A DNA stretch of 64,000 nucleotides from Taishania sp037189645 (GCA_037189645.1 JBBCIY010000012.1:1-64000); one strand, 5' to 3'; shown: positions 34,080-44,004, numbered from the stretch's first letter. The notes: generated by a model not told the origin, from the sequence alone. A program made the numbers and translations.

Positions 34080-34241
34080 ATGCCAATTGTAATCAGAGAA
34101 CTTGTAATCAAAGGGGTTGTGGAAAAAGCAGCGACAAGCAGTGAAAAGAACACACCCAAGGCAGCTGTTGACCGTTCTGCCAGGGCCCAGGTTACAATCA
34201 ATATGATTGAAGAGATTATCAAAACTAAAAAAGAACGATAA
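34080..34241 (+). CDS. DUF5908 small protein (Afp6/Pvc6 position)
   Basis: A 53-aa frame that begins 'MPIVIRELVIKGVVEKAA', the hallmark start of DUF5908 proteins found in eCIS operons between tube and hub genes, and ends in a basic helix 'EEIIKTKKER'. It overlaps nothing and is followed by the hub gene after 1 bp. Role unknown, probably a small structural component. It was located by reading the gap between the tube and hub genes. Confidence 0.75.
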   Translation: MPIVIRELVIKGVVEKAATSSEKNTPKAAVDRSARAQVTINMIEEIIKTKKER

Positions 34242-34242
34242 A

Positions 34243-35013
34243 ATGGCTTTCCAGAGAGGACAATTATCAAAAATGACGATCATCTTTTTTTCGGATTTGA
34301 AATCTCCGGGGGTGAAGGGCATTCCTTTTCACCCGATGTACAACCCGGAAAGTTATACGCTGAATCATACAATTGATTACGAAAAAACCCCGCTTCCCGT
34401 AATTGGCGACGCAGAAAAGAAGTTTTTGAGAATAGCTCCCAAGTCATTGGATCTGGAACTGTTTTTTGATGGAACGAATACATCTCCGAGCAATCTCTCA
34501 GGATTAGGGATTGATCTGGGAAAAATTCCAGAATTTAACAGTGTCGTAGCCCAGGTTGAACTGTTTTTGACATTAGCCGCACGAATTACAAGCGGTCCTA
34601 TGAAAGCAGTAGATATATCAAGTAAACCAAACAATGATCCAAAGGATCCTTCAGAAGTCCACAGACCATTGTACATGATGATCGTTTGGGGAACATTCCT
34701 AATGACTGGTGTCCTGGAAAAAGCATCTGTTACTTATACCATGTTTGATCCGAATGGGATTCCAATACGGGCCAAAATGAATATAACCGTTGCAGAATCG
34801 TTCGATGCAGCATTAGCGAACAGAGGGAAAAAACTGGCTTCTCCCGATCTGTCAAAAGCCATTCTGGTGAAAGAAGGTGATACGCTTCCTGATCTGTGCT
34901 TCCAGGAATACGGAGATCCGTCATTCTATATGAAGATCGCAGCGGTAAATAAATTAAAAAACTTCAGAAAACTTGTTCCCGGAACGGAATTGTTGTTTCC
35001 ACCGATAAAGTAA
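34243..35013 (+). CDS. LysM-containing hub/tube-initiator protein (Afp7/Pvc7-like)
   Basis: The product is 256 aa from ATG at 34243; an in-frame upstream Met at 34207 lies inside the DUF5908 gene. The N-terminal part matches the CIS tube domain ('PMYNPESYTLNHTIDYEKT', 'SLDLELFFDGT', 'LYMMIVWGTFLMTGVLEKAS'). The last 50 aa form a LysM module ('LVKEGDTLPDLCFQEYGDPSFYM', 'FRKLVPGTELLFPP'). Such proteins link the spike hub to the tube. Confidence 0.88.
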   Translation: MAFQRGQLSKMTIIFFSDLKSPGVKGIPFHPMYNPESYTLNHTIDYEKTPLPVIGDAEKKFLRIAPKSLDLELFFDGTNTSPSNLSGLGIDLGKIPEFNSVVAQVELFLTLAARITSGPMKAVDISSKPNNDPKDPSEVHRPLYMMIVWGTFLMTGVLEKASVTYTMFDPNGIPIRAKMNITVAESFDAALANRGKKLASPDLSKAILVKEGDTLPDLCFQEYGDPSFYMKIAAVNKLKNFRKLVPGTELLFPPIK

Positions 35014-35022
35014 ACGATAAAA

Positions 35023-36855
35023 ATGTCATTGTTCAAATCAAATAACGCCAATGTCAATGCATACTACTCTGTAAGCATAACTGTTTCTGCCGGAGCAGCA
35101 GGACAGGGTGCTGCCAGAGAAATAACACAAACCTATGGCGTAAACTCTATTGTTACGACAAACGCGATCAATAAGATCCCGACAGCGAGACTGATCTTGC
35201 TGGATGGGAATGTTGCTGAACAGGAGTTTAAGGCAAGCCAGGGGGATGACTTTAATCCCGGAAATGAAATGACAATAAAAATCGGGTACGGGGATTTTGA
35301 AGATGTTTTATTTAAAGGTATCATCACAAAACACCGGGTAAAGCAGCTTTCCGACGGCAGCACACAATTGTGCATTGAGCTGAAAGATCAGGCTGTTAAA
35401 ATGACCGCAGAACGCAAGAACAGGATCTTTACAGATAAAACGGATGTTGAAATCCTGAAAGCGATCTGCAATGAATATTCCGGTAAAGGAATCTCAAAAG
35501 TAGAAGTTCCGCCGGCAGGAAGCTCAGGCAACAACCAGGCACACCGGGAAATGGTGCAGTATTTCTGTTCGGACTGGGATTTTATTGTTTCCAGGGCAGA
35601 TGCCATCGGGCGTTTGGTTTTTGTTGAAAACGGGGAAATAAAAATTGCGGAGCCCGATTTCAGCAAAGCGCCATTGACCGATCTTTATTTCGGTGGAAAT
35701 ATCTACGAATTTGATTTTGAGCTGAGTGCCGTCGGGCAATACAAAAAAGTAACCGCAAGAAGCTTTGACTCCGGAAAAAACGAGATCGCAGAAGAAGACG
35801 TTGCATCCGCACAATCACCCAGCCAGGGAAACCTGACTTCCTCTTCCCTGTCCGAGGTATTAGGAGTTGAGGATTATCCATTGCAGCACTCAGGACTATT
35901 AGCCAATTCCGAATTAAAATCATGGGCTTACTCGAAACTGATGAGAAGCCAGTTGAATAAAATCAGGGGAACTGCCAAGATCGATGGCTGGACAAAGGTA
36001 AAGCCGGGGGTATTGATGGAACTGAACAAGATCTCAGGAAAATTCAACGGAGCAGCATTCGTATCAGGAGTCATGAACCAGTTCACGGCAGACACCGGGT
36101 GGTATACGGAATTCCAGACAGGATACGACCAGGAATGGTTTTCCGAATTGTATGACAATATCAACCAACGGCCTGCATCCGGGTTATTGCCCGCAGTGAA
36201 CGGTCTGGTGATCGGAAGGGTGATATCCGCAGATAATAACGATGATAATGACAGCAATTATTGGGTAAAGGTAGTGATCCCGATGATCAACAATGACCAG
36301 GAAGGAGTGTGGGCCCGGGTTACAGGAATCGGGGCGGGAGAAACAAAAGGAGTCTATTTTAAACCCGAAGTCGGAGACGACGTCATACTGGGTTTTTTAG
36401 ACGACGATCCCCGTCAGCCTGTTGTATTGGGAAATCTTTACAGCCAGCTTCCCCCTCCCGAAAAAACGGATGAATCAGATACATCAAGCGCCGAAATCAA
36501 AGGCTTCTTCGCCAGAAATGATTTTAACCTTGCATTTGATGAGTCAACAAATACAATGACGCTTCAAACCCCTGACGAGCAGAAGATAGTCTTGTCGGAT
36601 AAGGAAGAAAGCAGCGGAGGTTTTATCCGCATTGAGGACGCGCATGGAAATTACATCCGCATGGACAAAGACGGAATTACCATATTCAGCAACAAAGATT
36701 TAAATCTTGAAGCGAATAAAAATATAAACATCAAAGGAGTGAATGTAACAAACGATTGTTCAGGAAGCTTCAAAGCAGCGGGAACCACAGGAGCGACACT
36801 GGAGTCCTCAGGCGGAAATACCAAAGTAGCAGGAACATTAGTAATGATAAACTGA
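35023..36855 (+). CDS. VgrG-like spike protein (Afp8/Pvc8-like)
   Basis: A 610-aa protein. About residues 1-370 form the gp27-like hub ('ELKDQAVKMTAERKNRIFTD', 'REMVQYFCSDWDFIVSRAD'). About 385-470 form the gp5 OB-fold ('GLVIGRVISADNND', 'WVKVVIPMIN', 'YFKPEVGDDVILGFLDDDPRQPVVLGNLY'). The rest is a beta-helical needle ('IRIEDAHGNYIRMDKDGIT', 'NKNINIKG'). It forms the puncturing spike and carries the PAAR tip encoded next. Confidence 0.92.
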   Translation: MSLFKSNNANVNAYYSVSITVSAGAAGQGAAREITQTYGVNSIVTTNAINKIPTARLILLDGNVAEQEFKASQGDDFNPGNEMTIKIGYGDFEDVLFKGIITKHRVKQLSDGSTQLCIELKDQAVKMTAERKNRIFTDKTDVEILKAICNEYSGKGISKVEVPPAGSSGNNQAHREMVQYFCSDWDFIVSRADAIGRLVFVENGEIKIAEPDFSKAPLTDLYFGGNIYEFDFELSAVGQYKKVTARSFDSGKNEIAEEDVASAQSPSQGNLTSSSLSEVLGVEDYPLQHSGLLANSELKSWAYSKLMRSQLNKIRGTAKIDGWTKVKPGVLMELNKISGKFNGAAFVSGVMNQFTADTGWYTEFQTGYDQEWFSELYDNINQRPASGLLPAVNGLVIGRVISADNNDDNDSNYWVKVVIPMINNDQEGVWARVTGIGAGETKGVYFKPEVGDDVILGFLDDDPRQPVVLGNLYSQLPPPEKTDESDTSSAEIKGFFARNDFNLAFDESTNTMTLQTPDEQKIVLSDKEESSGGFIRIEDAHGNYIRMDKDGITIFSNKDLNLEANKNINIKGVNVTNDCSGSFKAAGTTGATLESSGGNTKVAGTLVMIN

Positions 36856-36861
36856 TCGAAT

Positions 36862-37140
36862 ATGCCGGCAGCAGCAAAAGTACTGGATACAACAACACAT
36901 GGAGGAACCATCACGGGGCCCGGTGTTTCTACGGTCTTGATCGGAGGGCTTCCTGCTTCTGTCGCCGGAGATAATCACGTCTGCGCCATTCCCGTTAGCG
37001 CGGGACACCTCCAGACAAGTGTTTTCCCGATGGGAAGCACTACCGTACTGATAGGAGGAAAACCGGCGTTACGGGTCGGGGATGTGTGTGCATGCGGAGC
37101 AGCACCGGCAATCGGAGAACCAACAGTAATAATAGGATAA
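36862..37140 (+). CDS. PAAR-repeat spike tip (Afp10-like)
   Basis: A 92-aa PAAR protein: 'DTTTHGGTITGPGVSTVLIG', 'HVCAIPVSAGH', 'STTVLIGGKPALRVGDVCAC', 'GEPTVIIG'. His/Cys residues at the expected positions bind the metal at the tip of the cone. It is 6 bp from the spike gene and 1 bp from gp25. Confidence 0.92.
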   Translation: MPAAAKVLDTTTHGGTITGPGVSTVLIGGLPASVAGDNHVCAIPVSAGHLQTSVFPMGSTTVLIGGKPALRVGDVCACGAAPAIGEPTVIIG

Positions 37141-37141
37141 T

Positions 37142-37564
37142 ATGGCAGAATTCATCGATACAGCAAAAGCTTTTTTAGGAAGAGGATGGGGGTTTCCGGT
37201 TACGTTTTCGAAAACAGCCCGGCAAGTTGTCATGCTGGAAGCGGAAGAAGACGTGAAGAACAGCATTGAGATCCTGTTACAGACGAGTCTGGGAGAACGG
37301 GTAATGCAGCCTGGATTCGGAGCAAACATGGACCGGCATATCTTTGATTCGATCAATGCCAATTTCAGAACGTTTATTACCGAGCAGATCCGGATAGCTA
37401 TTGTAAAAAATGAGCCGCGGGCTGAATTAATTACAGTAGAATACGAAGAAGATATTACGGGCGGGAAAATAGATTTGTTGATCAACTACCTGGTGCGTGG
37501 AACAAATACCAGGTACAACATCGTTTATCCGTTCTATTTAGCAGAAGGTACAGATATTGAATAG
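37142..37564 (+). CDS. GPW/gp25 baseplate wedge protein (Afp9-like)
   Basis: A 140-aa protein of the gp25 lysozyme-like baseplate family ('LGRGWGFPVTF', 'EEDVKNSIEILLQTSLGERV', 'MQPGFGANMDRHIFDSI', 'ALIT'-type 'AELITVEYEEDI'). It nucleates sheath assembly at the baseplate. Confidence 0.9.
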   Translation: MAEFIDTAKAFLGRGWGFPVTFSKTARQVVMLEAEEDVKNSIEILLQTSLGERVMQPGFGANMDRHIFDSINANFRTFITEQIRIAIVKNEPRAELITVEYEEDITGGKIDLLINYLVRGTNTRYNIVYPFYLAEGTDIE

Positions 37565-37566
37565 TG

Positions 37567-40500
37567 ATGAGTAATTATTGTGAAAATAAAAATCTGTTGT
37601 TCAGAGACGGAACAAGCCAGCAGCAACGCCTGATTAAAGCGCTGTTGCCGGATTACGTGGAAGTCGATGAACGGAACATGAAAGATTTGATTGAATTCGT
37701 AGACAAATTTGCTTCACAAATTCAATATTACAACCAAAACAACCAGAAAGACGGAAGCTGGACAGAGTTGATTGTCGGACAGATGATCGATGAACTGGGA
37801 CAGCGGACAGAACCGCATTACGCATTGTTCATCGCTTTCTTTGAATTATTCCGGTACGCGCAGGAATCCATCAATACCATTACAAAGAGACACCTGGACT
37901 TTTATTACAAGGATGTGCTCCGGTTATCGGAAAAACGGGAAGTTCCTGACCAGGTTTTTATTCTGTTTGAACTGGCTAAAAACGCGAACAGGATATTAGT
38001 CAGCGAAGGGGTCGCCCTGGATGGAGGACCGGATGACAGCGGCGTTCAAAGAATATACCGGACCCAAAACAACATTGTTGTAACACGTGCACAAACCACA
38101 CAGTTCAAATCGTTGTTTTACAACAAGCAATACGATGGAAGATTGTATGCCTCTCCGGTAGCTGATTCAGAGAACGGAGAAGGAAAAGAAATCGAATCAC
38201 CTGAACCGAAATGGCGGACCTTCGGGAATATAAGCACTCCCTCCGCTCCTTTCAACAGTACCTCTACGGACCGTCCCCAGGCGCGTATCGGTTTCGCACT
38301 TGCATCTCCTGTTTTGTTCTTGTCCGAAGGAAACCGCATCATAAAAATCACACTCACGGTGAATCATGTAAACGGCTTATCCAACCAGTTATTAGCCAAT
38401 GCATTCCTTTTACAGCTCAGCGGAGAGGAAGAATGGATCACGCCTTCTGAAAATACCTCCAAGCTCCCTTCCGACGCAACATACCTCGGCCCGCCCGGAT
38501 CCAATACAATCATCATTCAGCGCACCATTACGGAAGATCAGCCTGCTGTTACAATGTATAACCAGGAGGTGCTCGGAGAATTGTTTGACACGCCCTGGCC
38601 GGTAGCAAAAATAGAACTGAACACAACCTACACCGGAAATCCGTATATCTATCAAGTATTGAAAGGACTGGAAGTGCTTTCGGTTAAGATCGATGTAGAC
38701 GTTCAGGGAGTAAAGAACCTGATCATCCAGAATGACAATGGACTGCTGGATCCATCCAGTCCGTTCCAGCCATTCGGATCCAGGGCACCGCTTTCCTCCT
38801 CTTTTTATATCGGCAGCCGGGAAATGTTCAGAAAGCAGCTCACTTCGGTAGACCTGAACATCAGCTGGAAAGGACTTCCCGAAACCAGTAACGGTTTTTA
38901 CGGATACTACCGGAATTACATTCCTGCCATTACAGATGCAGGGAAATGGAGAAGCAATAACAACTTTAAAGTACAGATAGATGTACTGGAAGGACGTTCC
39001 TGGAAAGAGCTGATGCCATGGCAATCCACCTCAGCACGACTGTTCGACCAGGAACCGATCACCAGTACGGTCACATATACTCCTGTAGCTGGAGGAGCCA
39101 TTCTGAGAGGAGTTCCGTTCCTGATAGCAACTCTTTTCGGGACCAAATTACGTTCCTTCAGGCAGATATCCATTCAAAACAATTCCGCATTGAGCGCTAC
39201 AGGTGGAAATCCGAACCTGGAAGAGCTGGAAAGCTACACTGTTGAATCACAATCAGGATTCCTGCGGTTACAACTTGAAAATGTAGATTTCGGGCATCGG
39301 GATTACCAGAATTCATACGCAACACAAGCGATCAATGCCGCACGGCAAGGTACAAGCGGTTTCCCGCTTCCAAATGAGCCGTACACACCTGAGATTTCCG
39401 AACTTTCTGTTGATTATACCGCCACAGCCCAGCTTTCACTGGCAAATACCCAGGTGAACAAAACAGAAACAAACTATAACAGCAAACGACTGGAATACTA
39501 TCACGTTGAACCGTTCGGAGTACGTGAAATACATCCGTTCTTATTCCAGGCTACAACAAACACCTGGTTGCTCCCCCTGTATAACGACGAAGGAACGCTT
39601 TATATCGGGATTGAACAGCTGGAAGCTCCACAGGTATTATCCATCCTCTTTAAGGTTGCAGAAGGAAGCGCGGATCCGAACTTACCGGCTCAAAGAATCA
39701 AATGGAGCTACCTGTCCAATAATGAATGGATTCCACTGACAGATAACCGGATTATCTCAGACGGGACCAACGGTTTACTGACATCCGGAATCGTTGTGCT
39801 GGACCTGCCACGTACTATTACACACGACAATACCCTGTTTCCAGGTGATTATTCCTGGATAAAAATCGCTGTGGAGAATAATTCCCGTGCTGTGTGTGAC
39901 ATGATAGCGATCACTGCCCAGTCAGTAACAGCGGAATTCGTCGACACGGATAATTCCGATACGCATTACGAATCCGTATTACCTGCAGGAAGTATCAAGG
40001 AGCTGGTGAACAGTATTGGTGGAATTGAAGAGGTCATCCAGCCCTATGCTTCTTTCGGAGGAAGCCCCAAGGAAAGTGACATGGCTTTTTATATCAGGAT
40101 CAGCGAGCGGTTAAGGCATAAGAACAGGGCTGTCATGATCTGGGATTATGAACGGCTGATTCTGGAGAAATTTCCACGCATATATAAGGTGAAATGCATG
40201 AATCACACCCGGTTCATTTCATCTTCGGATATCAATGAGATTGTTCCGGGCTGCGTATCATTGGCAGTTATTTCAAATGTAAGAAATCAAAACGCGGTTA
40301 ATTTACTCAAACCGTTGACCAGCCTAGCTACTCTGTCTGAAATCAACGATTTTATCCAGACCATCAATCCTCCTTGTGTCGATCTCTATGTAAAGAATCC
40401 CGTTTACGAAGAAATCCTTGTCAAATTCAATGTACGCTTTCATCCGGGAGTCGATCCGGGTTACCACAGGCAAGTACTGAATGACGATATAAAATCTTTC

Positions 40501-40941
40501 CTTGCTCCGTGGGCATATACTACCAGCACGGATATCTCCTTCGGAGGAAAGATCGAGGCATCCGTGATACTGAATTTCATAGAAAGACGCGCGTATGTGG
40601 ATTATGTGACCTGTTTTGAAATGAACCAGATAACAACACAGGAAGTGCTCACCAATATTGATGTGGCAACAGCGACAACAGCTGCTTCCATACTTACCTC
40701 AGCCAGTGAACACGAAATCCACGTACTGGAGACAGAGGATTGTGAATGTGAGGATAACATTGTGGAACGACCGGCACCAGGTTTACCAGGATGCGCGTGC
40801 GGCCCAACAGCTGTAAGCAGCCCTGCTACAGGAGTAGGAGGAACAAGAGTAGGAGAGAATTTTATCGTCGGGAACGGAACACTACCGCAAAATGATGGAA
40901 TCGGTTCAATGGAAATTGAAAACGATTTTGAAATAGAATAA
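37567..40941 (+). CDS. Baseplate J-like protein (Afp11/Pvc11-like)
   Basis: The product is 1124 aa from ATG at 37567 (a GTG in frame at 37564 overlaps the gp25 stop). The C-terminal half has the baseplate J pattern ('INSIGGIEEVIQPYASFGGS', 'ESDMAFYIRISERLRHKNRAV', 'WDYERLILEKFPRIYKVKCM', 'VDLYVKNPVYEEILVKFNVRF'). The last 75 aa are an unusual Cys-rich tail ('DCECED', 'GCACGP') that looks disordered. It forms the wedge ring of the baseplate. Confidence 0.88.
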   Translation: MSNYCENKNLLFRDGTSQQQRLIKALLPDYVEVDERNMKDLIEFVDKFASQIQYYNQNNQKDGSWTELIVGQMIDELGQRTEPHYALFIAFFELFRYAQESINTITKRHLDFYYKDVLRLSEKREVPDQVFILFELAKNANRILVSEGVALDGGPDDSGVQRIYRTQNNIVVTRAQTTQFKSLFYNKQYDGRLYASPVADSENGEGKEIESPEPKWRTFGNISTPSAPFNSTSTDRPQARIGFALASPVLFLSEGNRIIKITLTVNHVNGLSNQLLANAFLLQLSGEEEWITPSENTSKLPSDATYLGPPGSNTIIIQRTITEDQPAVTMYNQEVLGELFDTPWPVAKIELNTTYTGNPYIYQVLKGLEVLSVKIDVDVQGVKNLIIQNDNGLLDPSSPFQPFGSRAPLSSSFYIGSREMFRKQLTSVDLNISWKGLPETSNGFYGYYRNYIPAITDAGKWRSNNNFKVQIDVLEGRSWKELMPWQSTSARLFDQEPITSTVTYTPVAGGAILRGVPFLIATLFGTKLRSFRQISIQNNSALSATGGNPNLEELESYTVESQSGFLRLQLENVDFGHRDYQNSYATQAINAARQGTSGFPLPNEPYTPEISELSVDYTATAQLSLANTQVNKTETNYNSKRLEYYHVEPFGVREIHPFLFQATTNTWLLPLYNDEGTLYIGIEQLEAPQVLSILFKVAEGSADPNLPAQRIKWSYLSNNEWIPLTDNRIISDGTNGLLTSGIVVLDLPRTITHDNTLFPGDYSWIKIAVENNSRAVCDMIAITAQSVTAEFVDTDNSDTHYESVLPAGSIKELVNSIGGIEEVIQPYASFGGSPKESDMAFYIRISERLRHKNRAVMIWDYERLILEKFPRIYKVKCMNHTRFISSSDINEIVPGCVSLAVISNVRNQNAVNLLKPLTSLATLSEINDFIQTINPPCVDLYVKNPVYEEILVKFNVRFHPGVDPGYHRQVLNDDIKSFLAPWAYTTSTDISFGGKIEASVILNFIERRAYVDYVTCFEMNQITTQEVLTNIDVATATTAASILTSASEHEIHVLETEDCECEDNIVERPAPGLPGCACGPTAVSSPATGVGGTRVGENFIVGNGTLPQNDGIGSMEIENDFEIE

Positions 40942-40972
40942 TGAAGAGGTCAACAATTTAAAAAGAAATGAC

Positions 40973-43486
40973 ATGGAGGAAATAATAGTATCCAGAGCGA
41001 TTTTATACAGCTTTTTTGAAACGGGAAGCATACCAACACAGGAAGAGTTTGCCGACTTGATCAATTCCTATGTACATCGGCGAGAAGATGGTGTCTTTAT
41101 TTTTGAACCCGACGAAGAAATAAAACGATTTGGAGTTGGAATCCCGAGCCCTGCATACAGGTTAGGAGTAATGGCAGAAGGTGAAACTGAAAACCTGATC
41201 AGTCTTCACGATCTGAATGAAACGCATAAATGGTCTGTCAACTTAAATCCGGAAGGAAACAATAACCGGGGGTTGAATATGGCGCAGGAAACCGTAGCCG
41301 GAAGCATTAGCCGCCTGTTTATACAGGAAGAATCGGGAAATGTCGGAATCGGCACCTTATCACCGGAACAAAAGCTCCATATTGAAAACAGCTCTCCTTC
41401 ATCTGTTACAGGTATAAAACTACTGAATACCGCGACGGTTGAAAACAACGGCTGGACCATCGGGCATGTCAATGATGTGGAAACAGCGAGAGATGGAGGC
41501 TTGTCCTTCCAAAGCCAGATAGAGGACCCCATAGAACGGATGCTTATAACTCCTTCGGGAAATGTTGGAATCAATGAGCCCTCCCCTTATACAAAACTGC
41601 ATGTCTCCATGTCCAATTCCGACCCGCAGGCTGTCATAGGACTTGATGAAACAACAGGTATCGTGAACATAGGTCCCATCACAGAAAATGTGGCGATGGA
41701 CTTCCGGGGAATCCAGGCAAGAACAGGTGAATTTATCGGAGATGTACTGGACATGAAAACCTCTGTGCTGAATCTTCAGCGTTTGGGAGGGGGATTACTG
41801 ATTCATGGTGATTCAGGTATAGAGGAAGAACGGAAACTGACCATTACCGATAACGGATCTGTAGGAATAGGAACACTGAGCCCCTCAGAAAAAATCGATG
41901 TAAACGGTGGTATAAAGATCGGTAATACCGATGGAGTGAGTGAAGGGACAATCCGCTGGACAGGAACAGATTTTGAAGGGTATGATGGTTCGGCATGGAA
42001 GTCATTGACAGGAAAAGAATCCTACCTGAAAGGCGGCAGCTACATTCTTGTAAAAGCATTGGGAACTCCTCTTGAGAACGGAGCAGATTTATTGGAAGCA
42101 ATCGCCATAGGGAACGAGTTATCATATAAACTAAATTTAAAAACCTTAGCATTAGAAGAAGTACAGCCTGGATGGTATGTAGTATTTGGAAACGAAGAAG
42201 ATTCATACGGGGGGACAATTCAATCCATTTCTGCCAATCAAATGGTATTATCCGGAGTCGGAGATTTTTCATCCCTGCCCCTCACTATCCAGAAACTACA
42301 GTTTTTTGTAGACAAAAGAACCCGTTACCAGATCGATTTCCAGGTGGATTGCCCTGTAATTGAGAGTGTAACATACAATCCGGCAGATGGTTCTGCCATT
42401 TGTACGTTGTCGGTCCCTTTCCCGGAGCATTTCCAGTACCAGGCAAACAGCGTTGATGCGGTTCGGATTCAGGTAATCGCAGCCCCCGGACAGTACCTGC
42501 TTTCACAACCAGCCGTACTGTCCAATGATTACGTGGATTTAGTATCACTTACCGGGAACCCGGATGTAGAACTGGATCTGACGGATGACCATTTCTATAC
42601 GGGAGAAGTAGATTTTACTAGTTTCGGAGGAGGAATTATTGAAGTGATAAATGATCCATTTATTATTATTAATATGGAACAACAAAGACTCAACGTGAAT
42701 CCTGTATTATTAATAGAAGCATCTTGCTTCGTAAAGGGGATCAAGACAAAAATGCATTATTCACCAACTTTTAAGGAAGCAACTCAACTTATGTTTGAGG
42801 ATGTTGACATGGAACCGTACAGTACGGAAGCCTATCCTTTACCGATTGATGTAAAACCCACCGATGATTATGTAAGAATCGCTCCTACCGTTGAAAATTG
42901 CAGGGGTGGCCATTATTCGTTTGGAATCAACCTAACCCATGATAGTTACCTGATTATAGATGGTATATACTTAAACAACGAAGCCTGGTACGGGTCTTTC
43001 GGATATAGATGTGACATTTGGGGAAGTTATAAAAACAATAAAGGAGGGGTCGGATCATTTGCAACTCTGGGTGCTGCTTCAGGAAGATTTACAGACAATA
43101 TGGGTGAGGATTTTTGCTTTGGAGGAGGAGGCGGAGAAGCCTGGGGAGAATTCATTAACTGTCATTCAGGTATGAGGTCATTTGGAGCTGAGTCTGGTGG
43201 AACATTTACAGGATGCATGGCAGGAGATCTATCGTTTGGAAGAGAATCCGCGTGGGGGCAATTCATTAACTGCCATTCTGGAGAGGAATCATTCGGAGGC
43301 TATGGCTCAGGAGGAACATTTACAGGATGTACCGGGGGACAAAGATCATTTGGAGGAGGAGAAGAAGGATTACTGACAGGAAGGCTATACTATTGCAGGT
43401 TGACTTCAGGTACATTCCGCACTGTTTCAGGTTTCGGCAGAACCGTTTACTGTATTGATGGCAATAACGAACATAATAACCAGTAA
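40973..43486 (+). CDS. Large tail-fibre protein with Gly/Cys tandem repeats
   Basis: An 837-aa protein. The start ('ILYSFFETGSIPTQEEFADL') matches the fibre-like protein at 26869. Residues about 115-345 carry fibre motifs 'GNVGIGTLSPEQKLHIE' and 'GSVGIGTLSPSEKIDVNGGI'. About 345-600 is a mixed beta region. About 640-815 is a repetitive tract with the pattern G-x-F-x-x-C-x-x-G-x-x-S-F-G ('GEFINCHSGMRSFG', 'GTFTGCMAGDLSFG', 'GQFINCHSGEESFG'). It probably determines target binding. It sits between baseplate genes, as fibre genes do in Afp/PVC clusters. Confidence 0.8.
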   Translation: MEEIIVSRAILYSFFETGSIPTQEEFADLINSYVHRREDGVFIFEPDEEIKRFGVGIPSPAYRLGVMAEGETENLISLHDLNETHKWSVNLNPEGNNNRGLNMAQETVAGSISRLFIQEESGNVGIGTLSPEQKLHIENSSPSSVTGIKLLNTATVENNGWTIGHVNDVETARDGGLSFQSQIEDPIERMLITPSGNVGINEPSPYTKLHVSMSNSDPQAVIGLDETTGIVNIGPITENVAMDFRGIQARTGEFIGDVLDMKTSVLNLQRLGGGLLIHGDSGIEEERKLTITDNGSVGIGTLSPSEKIDVNGGIKIGNTDGVSEGTIRWTGTDFEGYDGSAWKSLTGKESYLKGGSYILVKALGTPLENGADLLEAIAIGNELSYKLNLKTLALEEVQPGWYVVFGNEEDSYGGTIQSISANQMVLSGVGDFSSLPLTIQKLQFFVDKRTRYQIDFQVDCPVIESVTYNPADGSAICTLSVPFPEHFQYQANSVDAVRIQVIAAPGQYLLSQPAVLSNDYVDLVSLTGNPDVELDLTDDHFYTGEVDFTSFGGGIIEVINDPFIIINMEQQRLNVNPVLLIEASCFVKGIKTKMHYSPTFKEATQLMFEDVDMEPYSTEAYPLPIDVKPTDDYVRIAPTVENCRGGHYSFGINLTHDSYLIIDGIYLNNEAWYGSFGYRCDIWGSYKNNKGGVGSFATLGAASGRFTDNMGEDFCFGGGGGEAWGEFINCHSGMRSFGAESGGTFTGCMAGDLSFGRESAWGQFINCHSGEESFGGYGSGGTFTGCTGGQRSFGGGEEGLLTGRLYYCRLTSGTFRTVSGFGRTVYCIDGNNEHNNQ
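43008..43380 (+). repeat. Gly/Cys repeat tract in the fibre gene
   Basis: Two near-identical units of about 40 codons ('GEFINCHSG...SFG...GTFTGC...SFG' and 'GQFINCHSG...SFG...GTFTGC...SFG'), preceded by more diverged copies starting near 43008. The spacing of Cys and of SFG suggests a stacked beta-helix. Confidence 0.75.
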
Positions 43487-43496
43487 AGTAAAAGTT

Positions 43497-43826
43497 ATGA
43501 AACTATTAAAAAGCACAGAAGAAGGTGTGTGGACTGAATCCGTTTCCGCAGTACCAGCAGGAGCTTTCAGCTTGTTTTCCCTGGCATCCACCAGGAAGGA
43601 CAAACAAAACAAATCCACGCAAAAAGGAAAACTGGCCAAAGAAGTCAGCTCATCCGTTCAGGAAATATATGAAAGGAACAAACCGGTCCTTACAGAAAAT
43701 GAGTCCTACGAGCTGATCTCAGCAAACATCCTCTTGGGCAGTTTTCGCTATCAGGGAATCATCAACTACCGGCTGAATGGCACTCACCAGCAGCTGAGGA
43801 TAGAAGGAATTACAGAAATGAAATGA
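43497..43826 (+). CDS. Small eCIS-operon hypothetical protein
   Basis: The product is 109 aa from ATG at 43497, which sits 10 bp after the fibre stop; an in-frame start at 43455 would overlap the fibre gene. It has a basic linker ('STRKDKQNKSTQKGK'), then 'ELISANILLGSFRYQGIINY'. No signal peptide; family not recognised. Co-transcribed with the baseplate genes. Confidence 0.55.
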   Translation: MKLLKSTEEGVWTESVSAVPAGAFSLFSLASTRKDKQNKSTQKGKLAKEVSSSVQEIYERNKPVLTENESYELISANILLGSFRYQGIINYRLNGTHQQLRIEGITEMK

Positions 43827-43833
43827 TCGCGGT

Positions 43834-44004
43834 ATGGAATATATAACATTAAAATTATCTGTCCAGGAGGTAAATACTGTGATTAAATCACTAAGCAATT
43901 TACCCTACAACCAGGTTTTCGAATTAATAGAGAGCATCCACCGGCAGGCAAACAGTCAGCTGAAAGACACACCTGTTGAGGAGAAAAAAACAGAGCATCA
44001 TTAA
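43834..44004 (+). CDS. Very small helical protein in the eCIS operon
   Basis: A 56-aa frame ('LKLSVQEVNTVIKSLSNLPY', 'FELIESIHRQANSQL') with acidic/His end, lying 7 bp after the previous stop and 35 bp before the next gene, in the same direction. It fills an otherwise empty gap in a tightly packed operon, which supports its being real. Function unknown. Confidence 0.55.
   Translation: MEYITLKLSVQEVNTVIKSLSNLPYNQVFELIESIHRQANSQLKDTPVEEKKTEHH

Noticed and set aside
38410..39024. A 204-codon open frame antisense to the baseplate J gene
   Set aside because: Overlaps a well-supported gene completely; composition looks like a shadow of it and no signal or motif was seen.
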